A stretch of DNA of 64,000 bases. Origin: an uncultured Synechococcus sp. GTDB taxonomy: Bacteria > Cyanobacteriota > Cyanobacteriia > PCC-6307 > Cyanobiaceae. The DNA is taken from positions 36,744 to 100,743 of the forward strand of contig CAJXPL010000006.1 of the NCBI GenBank assembly GCA_913057985.1, in the 5' to 3' direction. The translations under genes and the position numbers were made by a program. This document shows, in pieces, positions 63,594-64,000 of the stretch; within the stretch, counting starts at the first letter, position 1; the number at the start of each line of letters is the position of its first letter. Below the pieces are notes generated by a model that saw nothing but the letters and a program-made list of their open reading frames with translations, was not told the DNA's origin and ran no database searches.

Positions 63594-64000
63594 ATGCCAA
63601 AGGAGCGCGCTGACGCACAGCCTTGGGAAGCGGCTTTGAAGCGTGCGATCAAGACACAGCACAAGTGGGGCTATTCGCTACGACCAATGCGCGGGAAGGT
63701 GCAGGTCGAGCGGTATTGGAAAGACACCGGCAAACGCCAAGCCGCAACCTTGCCCATTGAGTGGCGGCCTGGCTGCTAGCGAGAAGTCCTCAATGCTCTT
63801 CACGGCATCAATGCCGCAATCGCCAAGGGGCTTTCGCCTAAGGAGCAGTCCGGCTGACTTTCGACCTCACCGCAGGGCCGAAGGTGCAAACGAACTGGCG
63901 GGAGATTTACGGCAGCCAAGCGCCTCAGTTTGAGAACGCTGGTTGCGGTATGGCACGCAGGGCTTTAATCCTTGAAACTCAGCGACCTCCTGAAAAGCCA
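63594..64000 (+). pseudogene. decayed tyrosine integrase N-terminus (second element remnant)
   Basis: The first frame reads MPKERADAQPWEAALKRAI, then WGYSLRPMRGKVQVERYWKD and ATLPIEWRPGC before a TAG at 63777. The same frame continues with REVLNALHGINAAIAKGLSP up to a TGA at 63855, and a shifted frame continues with RLTFDLTAGPKVQTNWREIY and EIYGSQAPQFENAGCGMARR. These pieces are the arm- and core-binding regions of picocyanobacterial integrases, now broken by at least one stop and one frameshift. It runs off the window, so the catalytic part is unseen. Confidence 0.72.

Overview
The window looks like a chromosomal segment of a marine picocyanobacterium, most likely Synechococcus. The reasons are high GC and dense packing with many start/stop overlaps, thylakoid NdhB, a caa3-type oxidase operon (ctaCDE) beside heme A genes (ctaA, ctaB), a Vipp1-like protein, a cyAbrB-type regulator, a solitary GroEL2-type chaperonin with a GGM tail, and several cyanobacterial conserved proteins (DUF2808, DUF2232, Ycf46-like ATPase). 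No species is claimed.

Layout. 1-7.7 kb: RodZ-like protein, exopolyphosphatase, UbiA-family prenyltransferase, LD-carboxypeptidase, IspD, GT9-like protein, potassium-channel protein, FabG. 7.7-13 kb: a 58-aa membrane protein, GroEL2, NanE, an acidic repeat protein and an ABC-2 exporter. 12.9-18.1 kb: ctaB-ctaA facing ctaC-ctaD-ctaE across a 200-bp divergent promoter region, together supplying heme A and the oxidase. 18.1-29.2 kb: AbrB-like, riboflavin synthase, BFN protein, Fe-S aldo/keto reductase, Tat lipoprotein, CobT-like enzyme, DUF2232, lipoprotein, TopA, NdhB, ABC ATPase. 29.2-32 kb: a signalling cluster (receiver-only regulator, PAS histidine kinase, PAS-only protein, OmpR-type regulator). 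32-42.4 kb: M23 peptidase, BirA, aminotransferase, thioredoxin, Vipp1, DUF721, an AT-rich sulfotransferase, two glycosyltransferases, an EamA exporter, SppA and chorismate mutase. 42.4-54.6 kb: DUF2808, then rpmH-rnpA-PH-yidC-DUF177-AAA, serS, rseP, rpsN and pnp, with cysQ convergent on pnp, and rsmI. 54.6-55.5 kb: an HTH/acidic-linker protein and tRNA-Arg(UCU).

The most interesting region is the right end. A 7.9-kb integrative element sits in the 3' half of tRNA-Arg(UCU), bounded by a perfect 45-bp direct repeat (55480-55524 and 63417-63461). It has a rightward operon of mostly tiny unknown genes ending in a terminase-small-subunit-like protein, and a leftward set: an excisionase/AlpA-like gene, a small cysteine-motif protein and a RecA-fold helicase-like ATPase, plus a tyrosine integrase. 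It has no capsid, tail or large terminase gene. Both ends carry the same octamer pair (GTGCTCAA, 12-bp period), probably integrase arm sites, and the gap where the two arms converge holds 19-bp iteron-like repeats. The architecture fits a tycheposon-like element or phage satellite; the satellite reading is inference. Just beyond attR lies the decayed 5' part of a second integrase with its own octamer array, so the tRNA locus appears to be a re-used integration hotspot.
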